A stretch of DNA of 9,975 bases, from positions 1 to 9,975 of the forward strand of contig WQXP01000026.1 of the NCBI GenBank assembly GCA_009784765.1, written 5' to 3'. Both the position numbers and the translations under genes were made by a program. This document shows positions 1 through 5,982 of the stretch, piece by piece. The first letter of the stretch is position 1; every line of letters starts with the position of its first letter. This DNA is from Oscillospiraceae bacterium. GTDB taxonomy: Bacteria > Bacillota > Clostridia > Oscillospirales > Ruminococcaceae. Under the pieces are notes generated by a model. The model did no database searches, was not told where the DNA came from, and saw only the letters and a list, made by a program, of their open reading frames with translations.

Positions 1-411
1 GGAAATTACGGCGACACCCAGTTCGTGAACTCCAACAGCAGCGGCATCAGCAGCGACGAAGTCTCTGCGTTTTTCGCACAAGCAAGGCTCTCCAAACAAG
101 AAAGCCGCGACGAAGCCAAAGAGTTTCTGCAAGCCATAATCGCGGGGGGCGATGTCCGCTCCAACGAAATCGAGGCGATTGCTGTTTCTGCGTCTTCTCT
201 CGGAACCCATATCGAAAGCGAAGCAAGGATTGAGGCTCGCTTACGCGCACAAGGCTTCTCTGATGTTTTGTGCTACATTTCTGACAGAGGCACAAACATT
301 ATCGTTCGCACCGACGGGCTGACCGCTCAATGTGCGGCAATCATTCGCGACGCGATTGTGTCCGAAGTAGATGTGGCAGTCGATAAAATCACCATCGTTG
401 AAGTGAAGTAG
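1..411 (+). CDS. spoIIIAH: Stage III sporulation protein AH (3' part)
   Basis: The frame is open from base 1, so the gene starts outside the window and only about 136 codons of the C-terminal part are seen. In spore formers SpoIIIAH sits in the mother-cell membrane and pairs with forespore SpoIIQ to build the channel linking the two compartments during engulfment; its C-terminal domain resembles the ring-building domain of YscJ/FliF. Visible family features are the stretch FFAQARLSKQESRDEA, a following helix rich in Glu, Ala and Ile, and the closing alpha/beta part with GFSDVLCYISD and a final ITIVEV strand. The expected N-terminal membrane helix lies off the window. A GTG at 25 would give an internal start but has no supporting ribosome site. 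SpoIIIAH is normally the last gene of the eight-gene spoIIIA operon, which fits the hairpin just after the stop. The family call is from remembered motifs, with no search run. Confidence 0.85.
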   Translation, partial: GNYGDTQFVNSNSSGISSDEVSAFFAQARLSKQESRDEAKEFLQAIIAGGDVRSNEIEAIAVSASSLGTHIESEARIEARLRAQGFSDVLCYISDRGTNIIVRTDGLTAQCAAIIRDAIVSEVDVAVDKITIVEVK

Positions 412-446
412 CGAAATTAAAGCAACAAAACTTGTCCTATTAACGC

Positions 447-494
447 CGCTCCCCTCATAAGCATATACTATGTTTATGAGGGGGGTGGTGTTTT
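447..494 (+). terminator. Hairpin after spoIIIAH overlapping the yunB ribosome site
   Basis: CCCCTCATAA (451-460) pairs exactly with TTATGAGGGG (474-483), leaving a 13-nt loop, and a few weaker pairs extend it outward. A short run TTTT follows at 491-494. It is placed as a rho-independent terminator for the spoIIIA operon would be. The 3' arm is also the start of the purine-rich ribosome site of yunB (GAGGGGGGTGG, 478-488), so folding would hide that site. The T run is short and interrupted, so termination may be partial. Confidence 0.5.
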
Positions 495-1155
495 GTTGCA
501 CAGAAATGTTTCAGGGGGGGCAAGAAGCCCGAAAAGTTCGCGGAGGCGCAGAGCCGGGCTTCGGCTGATTGCGCTGTGTTTGATAGTGTTCGCGATTTTG
601 CTGCTTGCGGATATGCGCGTTCGCCCCATGCTTTACAAAGCGGGGGAATTTCACTGCCGTGTGATTGCTGCGAGAGCGGTGGGAGGGGCAGTCCGCGATG
701 AACTTGACATAAGCGCGGATTACGGCGAGTTCATGCGCTTTACATACGACGAGGCGGGAACAATCCTCTCGATTGAGAGCAATACCGCGAATATAAATCG
801 GTTCAAGGCGCGTGTTACAGAACTGATTAACGATTCGCTGTACAGCCTTGAGCAAAGCGCGGTTGACATTCCGATAGGAACGGTATCGGGGCTTAGCCTC
901 CTTTATGGGCGTGGAGTTGCGATTCCCGTGCGGATTGCTCCGCGCGGGGCGGCGAACGTCAACTTAGTGTCGGGCTTTACACCGGCGGGGATTAACCAGA
1001 CGCTGCACCAAATTACACTGATTGTGTCGGTAGACGTTTCTGCGATTGTTCCGGGGTATACGAATCACACAACAGTCGAGACTGAGTTCTTGGTGGCACA
1101 AACGGTGATAGTGGGGCGAGTCCCCGATTCTTACGCGAATATCGTCTTGTCATAA
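493..1155 (+). CDS. yunB: Sporulation protein YunB
   Basis: A 220-aa protein matching the YunB sporulation family; in Bacillus subtilis yunB is expressed in the mother cell under sigma E and is needed for normal spores, but its biochemical role is not established. It has a basic N-terminus (residues 11-24, rich in Arg), one membrane helix at about 25-40, and an extracytoplasmic body. Family-like stretches include VRPMLYKAGEFHCR near 43-56, the DIPIGTVSGLSLLYGRGVAIPV region around 125-146 and the closing ETEFLVAQTVIVGRVPDSYA. The TTG at 493 is chosen because the purine-rich site at 478-488 lies a few bases upstream; another TTG follows immediately at 496. It lies 81 bp after spoIIIAH, consistent with a sporulation locus. 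The hairpin before it suggests either its own promoter or readthrough from spoIIIA. Confidence 0.85.
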   Translation: MLHRNVSGGARSPKSSRRRRAGLRLIALCLIVFAILLLADMRVRPMLYKAGEFHCRVIAARAVGGAVRDELDISADYGEFMRFTYDEAGTILSIESNTANINRFKARVTELINDSLYSLEQSAVDIPIGTVSGLSLLYGRGVAIPVRIAPRGAANVNLVSGFTPAGINQTLHQITLIVSVDVSAIVPGYTNHTTVETEFLVAQTVIVGRVPDSYANIVLS

Positions 1156-1198
1156 ACCGATAAAGTTGGCACAAGGCGGCGAACTTATACTTTATAAT

Positions 1199-1207
1199 AG
1201 GAGGTGG
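1199..1207 (+). promoter_or_regulatory. Ribosome binding site fixing the holin start
   Basis: AGGAGGTGG is a near-ideal Shine-Dalgarno sequence. It lies 6 nt before the GTG at 1214, but 18 nt before the first ATG at 1226 and downstream of the alternative start at 1166. It therefore points to GTG 1214 as the true start of the holin gene. Confidence 0.8.
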
Positions 1208-1213
1208 CACCGG

Positions 1214-1504
1214 GTGGAATACATCATGCCCGAACTGTTGATTGGCATTCCTTTCTTGGCGGCAATCGGACAGTTCATCAAGTCAAGCAAAATCGACAAC
1301 AAGCACGTTCCCGTAATTCTCGGGATAATCGGGGTGATTTTCGCACCGTCGCTGATTTTGGTTTTCCACGTCATCGACGATACAGCGCAGGCGATTTTCA
1401 CGGGAATAGTGCAGGGTGTTCTAATCGCGGCGGCGGCGGTTTACGGACACCAGATTGTCAAAGGCTACACAGACGACAGCGACAGCCGCGAAAGCGAAGA
1501 ATAA
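1214..1504 (+). CDS. Phage-type holin, Hol44-like (holin superfamily V)
   Basis: A 96-aa protein with three hydrophobic segments (about 5-22, 31-51 and 59-78) and a short acidic tail ending in RESEE. The segments PELLIGIPFLAAIGQFIK and VPVILGIIGVIF, then AIFTGIVQGVLIAAAAVYG, match the Hol44-type phage holin pattern as I know it. Holins of this kind oligomerise in the inner membrane and allow cell-wall hydrolases to reach the wall. The start is GTG, set by the ribosome site at 1199-1207. It is 58 bp after yunB and 27 bp before an M23 peptidase without a signal peptide, the classic holin-endolysin order. No capsid, tail or integrase genes are seen around it, so this looks like an isolated or domesticated lysis pair. 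The family call is from pattern memory; the membrane topology is directly visible. Confidence 0.75.
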   Translation: MEYIMPELLIGIPFLAAIGQFIKSSKIDNKHVPVILGIIGVIFAPSLILVFHVIDDTAQAIFTGIVQGVLIAAAAVYGHQIVKGYTDDSDSRESEE

Positions 1505-1531
1505 ACGAATATTGAAAGGCAGGACACAGCT

Positions 1532-2224
1532 ATGATTTCACCATTTTTGAACAGAGGACACAGAGTAACAAGCGCATTCGGAATGCGTACAGTCGGCGGA
1601 GTTCGCGCAATGCACAACGGGATTGACCTCGTCGCCTCAAGCGGCGCGACGAACAGCGTCAGTATTGTTGCGACGGTGAGCGGCGTAGTCAAGCGCATTC
1701 TCACCACCGTCCCGAACACACACACAGGGCTTGGAGTAACCTCTAACACGGCAGGAAACATCATCGAACTCGAAACGGCTCAAAAGTATTTAGTCCGCTA
1801 TTATCACCTGCAACACGGGACATTTACCCCCGGTCTGCGAGCGGGCAGTGTGGTAAAAGTCGGCGACGTACTCGCGAAAGCAGGACGCACAGGGCGTGCC
1901 TCGGGCGACCATCTGCACTATGAGTTCGCAGACCCCAAGGGCAACCGCTTCGACCCCGCACCCTACCTCGACAATGACAGGCAATTCGGACAGCCTGAAA
2001 CTCCACCGGCTGAAGAGCTGCCTTCACCTCCTGCTAACGTCGTGCGTCCGGGCTTGTCGGCGAACCCGAAGTTCTACACAGTCGTCGCGGGGGACACAAT
2101 GAGCGGTATAGCAAAGCGATTCGGAGTTTCCCTCGCAGATTTAGCGCGAATGAACCCGCAAATCATAAACATCGACCGTATCGGAATCGGACAGCGGCTT
2201 GCAATTCCTCCGCGAGCCGGGTAA
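1532..2224 (+). CDS. M23 peptidase with C-terminal LysM (endolysin-like)
   Basis: A 230-aa zinc metallopeptidase of the lysostaphin/M23 family, which cuts peptide cross-links in peptidoglycan. The HNGID motif (residues 28-32) gives metal ligands H28 and D32. H92 lies in YYHLQHG, and the signature GRTGRASGDHLHYEF (118-132) carries H127 and H129, so the active site looks complete. A Pro/Glu-rich linker (about 154-178) leads to a LysM wall-binding domain (about 181-226, with YTVVAGDTMSGIAKRFGVS). There is no signal peptide or membrane helix, so export would need the holin 27 bp upstream or lysis. The ATG at 1532 is preceded by AAAGGCAGG (1515-1523). The catalytic domain lies at the very N-terminus, as in phage endolysins rather than in secreted host M23 proteins such as SpoIIQ. 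A strong terminator follows directly. Confidence 0.88.
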   Translation: MISPFLNRGHRVTSAFGMRTVGGVRAMHNGIDLVASSGATNSVSIVATVSGVVKRILTTVPNTHTGLGVTSNTAGNIIELETAQKYLVRYYHLQHGTFTPGLRAGSVVKVGDVLAKAGRTGRASGDHLHYEFADPKGNRFDPAPYLDNDRQFGQPETPPAEELPSPPANVVRPGLSANPKFYTVVAGDTMSGIAKRFGVSLADLARMNPQIINIDRIGIGQRLAIPPRAG

Positions 2225-2233
2225 TGACATTAG

Positions 2234-2272
2234 AAAATGAGCATGGTACGCGATTGCGTCCATGCTCATTTT
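2234..2272. terminator. Bidirectional rho-independent terminator
   Basis: AAAATGAGCATGG (2234-2246) pairs perfectly with CCATGCTCATTTT (2260-2272), and the inner ACGC/GCGT (2248-2251 with 2256-2259) adds four pairs around a GATT loop with one bulged T. The A and T runs on the outer ends give a U tract on either strand. It lies between the plus-strand lysis genes (stop at 2224) and the minus-strand 56-aa gene (stop at 2283), so it can end both convergent transcripts. Confidence 0.88.
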
Positions 2273-2282
2273 GGAGTTGTAA

Positions 2283-2453
2283 TCACACCCGAAAGTCAAG
2301 AAGCCCGCCTATTTCGCCGACCCCCGCTTTCGGAAGCATATCAAGAAGAGCTGCCGCTTGAATTTCGGCTTGGTCAATCATTTTGCCGACCATTGAAACT
2401 GCTATATGGGCGCCAACTTCATATGCACCCATGTTTGCGCCGGAAATTGCCAT
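2283..2453 (-). CDS. Small YjfB-like protein (putative motility family)
   Basis: A 56-aa ORF beginning at ATG 2453 with an excellent ribosome site AAAGGAGGT (2461-2469) seven bases upstream. Its layout is a short N-terminus (MAISGANMGAYEVG), a long amphipathic helix with VSMVGKMIDQAEIQAAALLD, then a Gly-rich end GVGEIGGLLDFRV. This pattern, helix followed by a G-x-x-(I/L)D-like close, resembles the small YjfB family annotated as putative motility proteins, but it is a weak match made by eye. It starts 19 bp after the stop of the H1-like gene and ends just before the terminator at 2234-2272, so the two form an operon. The ribosome site and terminator make translation very likely; the family is uncertain and no function is proposed. 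Confidence 0.7.
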   Translation of the reverse strand: MAISGANMGAYEVGAHIAVSMVGKMIDQAEIQAAALLDMLPKAGVGEIGGLLDFRV

Positions 2454-2472
2454 AACGAACACCTCCTTTGAC

Positions 2473-3180
2473 TCACTTCAGCAAGAGTTCTTTAACTTGT
2501 CTGAATGTGTCTGCCGCATTCACGCTGTATTTCGCGCGAATTGATAACGACTCCAACAGTTTCACGAGAGCATCAGATTCAAGAGTAATCGCTTTCGCGA
2601 CTGCAGCTTTAGCCACAGGAGCCGCAGCAACAGCGTTTTCAGCAAGAACTGCCGCCCTGGGTTTACGCCCGCGGGTTGATTTAACTGCCGCCGCTTTCGG
2701 AGCAGCTTTAGGAGCAGCTTTTTGGGGGGCAGCTTTAGGAGCAGCTTTAGGGGCAGCAGCTTTAGCAGATTTTGCTTTAGGTTCTGCCACAGCTTTCGCA
2801 GGAGCAGCTTTGACAGGAGCCGCTTTCGCTGTTTTGCCTGCGCGTGATTTTCTTCTAGAATCAGTTGTGCTGTAGTTTGCGAAAATCTCTGCGATTTCAG
2901 CAGCGTCGCAAGTGCCTTTTTCGTCGGTTTCGCCGGTGAGATACTTCGCCGAGACGTTGGTAATCGTTGCGAGAGAAACAACAATCTTAGGTGAAGCTAC
3001 GCCGGATTTGCCCGCATTGTAGTAGTTGTTGAAGTTCGAAAAGCCCGTGAGCTCTTTGATTTCTTCTTTTTGTGACTTCGTTGTGTTTTTGAAGACTTGC
3101 GCAATCCTGACTTTGGATTTTTCAGGGTCTTTGCTAATGCTGACTTGCTTGAGCGCTTTGAATTTTTCTGCTGATACCAT
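2473..3180 (-). CDS. Xre-like head with histone H1-like Lys/Ala/Pro tail
   Basis: A 235-aa protein with three parts. Residues about 1-90 form a compact helical domain whose end, VSLATITNVSAKYLTGETDEKG in outline, resembles the last helix and LxGETDE tail of Xre/Cro-type helix-turn-helix repressors. Residues about 108-197 are a low-complexity tail of KAAP-type repeats, very basic, like bacterial histone H1-like proteins, and include RGRKPR (170-175), an AT-hook-like minor-groove motif. Residues about 198-235 form a further helical segment. It probably binds DNA broadly, as a nucleoid or chromatin-type factor or a regulator with a basic tail; this is inference. ATG 3180 has a ribosome site (GGAAAGAGGT) about 8 nt upstream and a good promoter at 3227-3255. 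The 56-aa YjfB-like gene follows in the same operon. The overlapping plus-strand ORF is a shadow of the repeat composition. Confidence 0.75.
   Translation of the reverse strand: MVSAEKFKALKQVSISKDPEKSKVRIAQVFKNTTKSQKEEIKELTGFSNFNNYYNAGKSGVASPKIVVSLATITNVSAKYLTGETDEKGTCDAAEIAEIFANYSTTDSRRKSRAGKTAKAAPVKAAPAKAVAEPKAKSAKAAAPKAAPKAAPQKAAPKAAPKAAAVKSTRGRKPRAAVLAENAVAAAPVAKAAVAKAITLESDALVKLLESLSIRAKYSVNAADTFRQVKELLLK
2699..2764. repeat. 12-bp imperfect tandem repeat in the H1-like tail
   Basis: Five imperfect copies of a unit like GGAGCAGCTTTA follow each other, with one 3-bp interruption near 2723. On the minus strand each encodes a KAAP-type block of the basic tail. Related units are scattered from about 2760 to 2825. 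Such coding repeats may change in copy number between strains. Confidence 0.8.
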
Positions 3181-3226
3181 TGTTTTTTACCTCTTTCCGA
3201 ATTTAGTAGAAATTTGTATTATTACA

Positions 3227-3255
3227 AGTATATCACACTTTTGGAGCAAAGTCAA
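3227..3255 (-). promoter_or_regulatory. Sigma-A promoter of the H1-like operon
   Basis: On the minus strand TTGACT (3255-3250) is followed after exactly 17 bp by TATACT (3232-3227). One mismatch per hexamer from consensus and ideal spacing make this a convincing housekeeping promoter. It would start RNA near 3220, giving a leader of about 40 nt before ATG 3180. Confidence 0.8.
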
Positions 3256-3261
3256 CACAAA

Positions 3262-3279
3262 TTTGAAAAAAATTTCAAA
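3262..3279 (-). terminator. Possible weak A/T-rich terminator after the xylanase
   Basis: TTTGAAA and TTTCAAA can pair across a 4-base loop, within an extended A/T-rich stretch 37 bp past the xylanase stop. The stem has a single G-C pair, so it would be weak. It is the only terminator-like element seen between the xylanase and the next promoter; readthrough into the H1-like operon is possible. Confidence 0.25.
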
Positions 3280-3316
3280 AAATCATGAATTTTATTTTCT
3301 AAAGCCTGAGAAGTCG

Positions 3317-5614
3317 CTAAGAAGTGGCTGATAAAGCCGTGCAGGGCTTCAAAAGCAGCCCGTTTTTATCGCGTTTTGAACCTTTGCGCGTCTCAAGAAC
3401 CGCCCCTGTGTCAACGCACAAAAACTGAGTTGTTCGCACAGACATTTCTTGACCGCAACCGCAAGCCTCAATGACATTGAGCCTGTTGAGGGGCGGCAAA
3501 ACCTGGCTGAACCCGCAATCGCAGTTCGTTTCGAGGTAATCGCAATCGCCGCAAACTTTCGGGCAAGTGCAATCCGTACAGAACCCCGCACAGCATCTGA
3601 TAAGCTCAATCGTAATGCCCGTAATCGTGAAATTGCTCGTGTCGCCTGTATTCACGCGAATGCGGTGTTCGCCCTGCCCCGAAACTGTCGCACCATCAAA
3701 CTCAAGGGAAACTGTAGTCGTCGTTCCCGTAACTCCCCCTGCTTCCCAAGGCTCAGCGTCAAGAGGGAATGACAGCCGCAGAGCCGAAGTCGCTGTTCCG
3801 GTAACGCTCATGCGGTAGCGGAATTGCGGGTTGAGATTCAGCTCCCCGAGAACCACATCTAATCCGTGCCAGTTAGCACCGCGATTGCTTACCTGCACAG
3901 AAGCCGCTGTACTCGCGAATGTCGGCTGTGCGTTCTCGCCCGAGCGTTGCAGAATGCCGTCGCGTTCTTCCCCTGCAGTCAAGGTTGTGCCTGTGCTGTC
4001 CGAAAACGCCGATTTATACACACTCGCAGGGAGGCGTTCCGCGCAACCGCAAGGAGTTTGAGTTCCACCGCTACAGGTACATGAAACGTGACACACGCCA
4101 CAGCAGGTAACGATTTGCTCAATCACCACGCTGTTTATGGTATAATCAGCCGCACCCGCAGTATTAACGCGGATTCTGTAATCTGTCTGGCCGGTTATGC
4201 GCGAGCCTTTGAACTCCATGGAAACACTCGTCGGCGTCCCCGTAACATTGCCGAACTCCCAGGGGTCGTCATCAAGAGGGAACAAAAGCTGCAAGGGTGC
4301 CGAGCCGCCGTTACCCGTCGCGGTAATGCGATAGGTGTTATTCGGGCTGAGTTCTAATTCGCCGAGAAGCACGTCTGCTGAGTACCAAGGGCGGTTTTCC
4401 CCGGGGGAACGCCCGCTGATGCGAAGCCCTCCGTCAACAAAGGCGAAAGACGGTTCGCCGGAGCGTTGTAAACCTCCTGAAGACTCTGCTCCTATATTAA
4501 GAGTAGCCGCCATTGCTGCCGATGCCGTCATTGTATAAAGGGTAGTCGGTGTTGAGGCAGGACAAGTGCATTCAGGGGGCGGGGGAGTGCAAAGGGTGCA
4601 AGACGATAATCCGCAGGTGAAGCCGTTGACACCGCAAACGGGCAGAGCTGCTCCGCCGCAGTTAGGGCACCCTGCCGCTCCTTGAGTGCAAAGGGCGATA
4701 GTCTGCCCTGTGTATCGCAGACAAAGCGCGTCTACCGTTCCGCGACCTCTGCTGCCCTCAGCTTGACCGCCGTAGCCTTCAAGGGTGAAAGAAATTTCAT
4801 AAATGCGCGAATTGTTCGTGAAAGCAGAACGCTCGCTTCCTGACGGATTGTTGATTATGCCGAGATTCACCCAAGATTGAAAATGCGCGGCAACATCAAT
4901 CGTGCCTTGTGAGCGATTGGTTTCGCCTGTAATTCGGCTGTCGCGGCGAATGTTGAAAATTTGCAAGAAAGTCCCGTTATTTGTCGGGCCTACCCAAGGC
5001 TGATTGATTCTCCAAGCAGAGATAATGTCGTAGGTGTGTCCGTTGACAACAGTCGTGCCGTGATTACGGTAGCTTGAGTTTTGCCCCGGATTCCACTCAC
5101 GCCAACCGTCGATGATGTACCACTCGATGATTGCGTTACCCTCTGTGTTGTTTCCGGTTGTGCCGTTAGTCCAGCCGTAGATGCACATATAAGTCGCGCC
5201 TCTGCTGCTCCAGAAATTGCTGACATCATATCGCATAGATGCGACTCCGCTCGGGCTCGTGAAAGTCGAAGCGGCGGGCATATCAGATGCCTGCTCCCAT
5301 CTGCGGCCTGTGCGGAACAGCGTGTTATAGGTGTTGTTCCACTCACATGAAAAGCCGCCGTCATCATAGAGAACCATTCTCGACGATTGTGCCGAAACAG
5401 GATGCGCATTAACTTGCCGCATATCCGTCCACGCCTCATAATCCCAGCCGCGGGCACGCCCGGCATAGCGCGAAGTAGCCCCGGGGTTAATTTCGAGAGT
5501 GCGTTCTACAGGTCGCCCCGCTGACACCGTCGCTGTTCCCGTCGGAATCAGCGATACCGCCATTGCCATTGCCATGAATGTTGCCGTGAGTTTTGAAAAA
5601 ATGCGTTTTTTCAT
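3317..5614 (-). CDS. Secreted GH11 endo-1,4-beta-xylanase with two CBM-like modules
   Basis: A 765-aa secreted enzyme that should cut internal beta-1,4 bonds of xylan outside the cell. ATG 5614 is chosen because AAGGAGGA (5623-5630) lies 8 nt upstream and it opens a clean signal peptide (MKKR, hydrophobic core 10-24, VSA at 30-32); an ATG at 5659 lacks this. GH11 catalytic domain is about 34-302: GWDYEAWTD, GGFSCEWNN, YGWT, AIIEWYIIDGW with nucleophile E164, NQPW, and TLEGYGG with acid/base E279. A Cys-rich segment (309-351, nine Cys, with a PPPP run) leads to a module at about 358-502, a second Cys-rich spacer (504-524), a homologous module at about 530-672, and a long Cys-rich end (674-758, 13 Cys). 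The modules share LLGEL/VLGEL, PLDxxPWE, VTGT and RIRVNT, and resemble CBM22 or CBM4/9 folds. No dockerin is seen. Few GH11 enzymes have this arrangement to my knowledge. Monocistronic by position. Confidence 0.88.
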   Translation of the reverse strand: MKKRIFSKLTATFMAMAMAVSLIPTGTATVSAGRPVERTLEINPGATSRYAGRARGWDYEAWTDMRQVNAHPVSAQSSRMVLYDDGGFSCEWNNTYNTLFRTGRRWEQASDMPAASTFTSPSGVASMRYDVSNFWSSRGATYMCIYGWTNGTTGNNTEGNAIIEWYIIDGWREWNPGQNSSYRNHGTTVVNGHTYDIISAWRINQPWVGPTNNGTFLQIFNIRRDSRITGETNRSQGTIDVAAHFQSWVNLGIINNPSGSERSAFTNNSRIYEISFTLEGYGGQAEGSRGRGTVDALCLRYTGQTIALCTQGAAGCPNCGGAALPVCGVNGFTCGLSSCTLCTPPPPECTCPASTPTTLYTMTASAAMAATLNIGAESSGGLQRSGEPSFAFVDGGLRISGRSPGENRPWYSADVLLGELELSPNNTYRITATGNGGSAPLQLLFPLDDDPWEFGNVTGTPTSVSMEFKGSRITGQTDYRIRVNTAGAADYTINSVVIEQIVTCCGVCHVSCTCSGGTQTPCGCAERLPASVYKSAFSDSTGTTLTAGEERDGILQRSGENAQPTFASTAASVQVSNRGANWHGLDVVLGELNLNPQFRYRMSVTGTATSALRLSFPLDAEPWEAGGVTGTTTTVSLEFDGATVSGQGEHRIRVNTGDTSNFTITGITIELIRCCAGFCTDCTCPKVCGDCDYLETNCDCGFSQVLPPLNRLNVIEACGCGQEMSVRTTQFLCVDTGAVLETRKGSKRDKNGLLLKPCTALSATS

Positions 5615-5652
5615 TGAATTTGTCCTCCTTAAAAAATTTTTGTGAAAACATA

Positions 5653-5681
5653 TTGACATTACCGTAATTACGTGTTATAAT
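5653..5681 (+). promoter_or_regulatory. Consensus sigma-A promoter for a short plus-strand RNA
   Basis: TTGACA (5653-5658) and TATAAT (5676-5681) are both exact consensus with a 17-bp spacer, and TGT before the -10 makes it an extended -10. It should fire strongly without an activator. The spacer contains the perfect palindrome CGTAATTACG (5663-5672), a possible operator. It points away from the xylanase and toward the hairpin at 5753-5791; no long ORF follows. Confidence 0.88.
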
Positions 5682-5687
5682 GGTATG

Positions 5688-5795
5688 TAATGAAAGGTGT
5701 ACCGGTTAGTTTTACGACTTGGAGCGGTCACCCTCTGTTATTTGCGAGTATAAAATAGCCGCCACAACTTTGGACGGGAGGGCGGCTATTTGCGT
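5688..5795 (+). ncRNA. Candidate antisense RNA of a type I toxin-antitoxin module
   Basis: RNA from the promoter at 5653-5681 would start near 5688 and end at the hairpin 5753-5791, giving a transcript of about 105 nt. Its 3' part is complementary to the end and 3' UTR of the minus-strand small ORF (5786-5887), the tail-to-tail arrangement of TxpA/RatA-type pairs. It contains a 22-codon ORF (ATG 5690, TAG 5756-5758) with no ribosome site, so it could be translated only as a leaderless message; I favour a noncoding role. The ends are inferred from promoter and hairpin positions. Confidence 0.55.
5753..5791. terminator. Shared bidirectional hairpin between convergent small transcripts
   Basis: AAATAGCCGCC (5753-5763) pairs perfectly with GGCGGCTATTT (5781-5791) across a 17-nt loop. 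The minus-strand reading ends in CTATTTTA and the plus-strand reading in CTATTTGCGTTTA, so the minus direction has the slightly better U tract. The stop codons of the small ORFs on both strands (TAG in each AAATAG arm) lie inside the stem. Confidence 0.82.
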
Positions 5796-5887
5796 TTATA
5801 GTTCATCAAGGACAACAGCGTCTGCATATGCGAATACTCACATAGCGTCAACATCATGATTAGAATTGCTCCATGTATCATTTCCAC
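5786..5887 (-). CDS. 33-aa small hydrophobic peptide, candidate type I toxin
   Basis: A 33-codon ORF starting at GTG 5887, with AAAGGGGGTGA upstream at the right distance; an in-frame ATG at 5893 is too close to that site, and ATG 5881 is also in frame. The peptide begins MEMIHG, has a hydrophobic run AILIMMLTLC (7-16), a polar break EYSHM, a second hydrophobic run QTLLSLM, and ends NYKRK. Small hydrophobic peptides with a basic end, a stop codon at the foot of a GC-rich terminator hairpin, and a convergent antisense RNA are typical of the putative holin-like toxin class in Firmicutes. The hydrophobic stretch is broken and is shorter than a normal membrane helix, so this may be a degenerate or divergent member. 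A near-perfect promoter (5983-6011) gives it a leader of about 90 nt. Translation is likely; toxicity is inference. Confidence 0.55.
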   Translation of the reverse strand: MEMIHGAILIMMLTLCEYSHMQTLLSLMNYKRK

Positions 5888-5982
5888 AAACATCACCCCC
5901 TTTATTCAAGAGGGAACAAATTGACCGCGCCAAACCGCTTTTGTTGTCAAAGGCTTTTGCGACAGCACACCTTTACATTTTA

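Noticed and set aside
435..463. Sigma E-like promoter upstream of yunB (TCCTATT, 14 bp, CATAAGCA)
   Set aside because: The -35 part fits, but only the CATA of the -10 does; too weak to list without mapped ends.
1166..1198. Possible sigma-A promoter before the holin (TTGGCA with TATACT or TATAAT)
   Set aside because: Spacings are 14 or 21 bp, and the TATAAT lies so close to the ribosome site that RNA would start inside it.
2237..2455. Plus-strand 72-codon ORF after the M23 gene
   Set aside because: It starts inside the terminator hairpin, lacks a ribosome site, and opposes the well-supported 56-aa minus-strand gene.
2468..2875. Plus-strand 135-codon ORF opposite the H1-like gene
   Set aside because: It is the complement of the KAAP repeat region, is Ala-rich only because of that, and has no ribosome site suited to its start.
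4990..5466. Minus-strand 158-codon ORF inside the xylanase gene
   Set aside because: It is in another frame of the GH11 coding region, which has clear catalytic motifs; composition is shadow-like.
5615..5659. Longer xylanase start at ATG 5659
   Set aside because: It would put 15 extra residues before the signal peptide and lies upstream of the strong ribosome site at 5623-5630.
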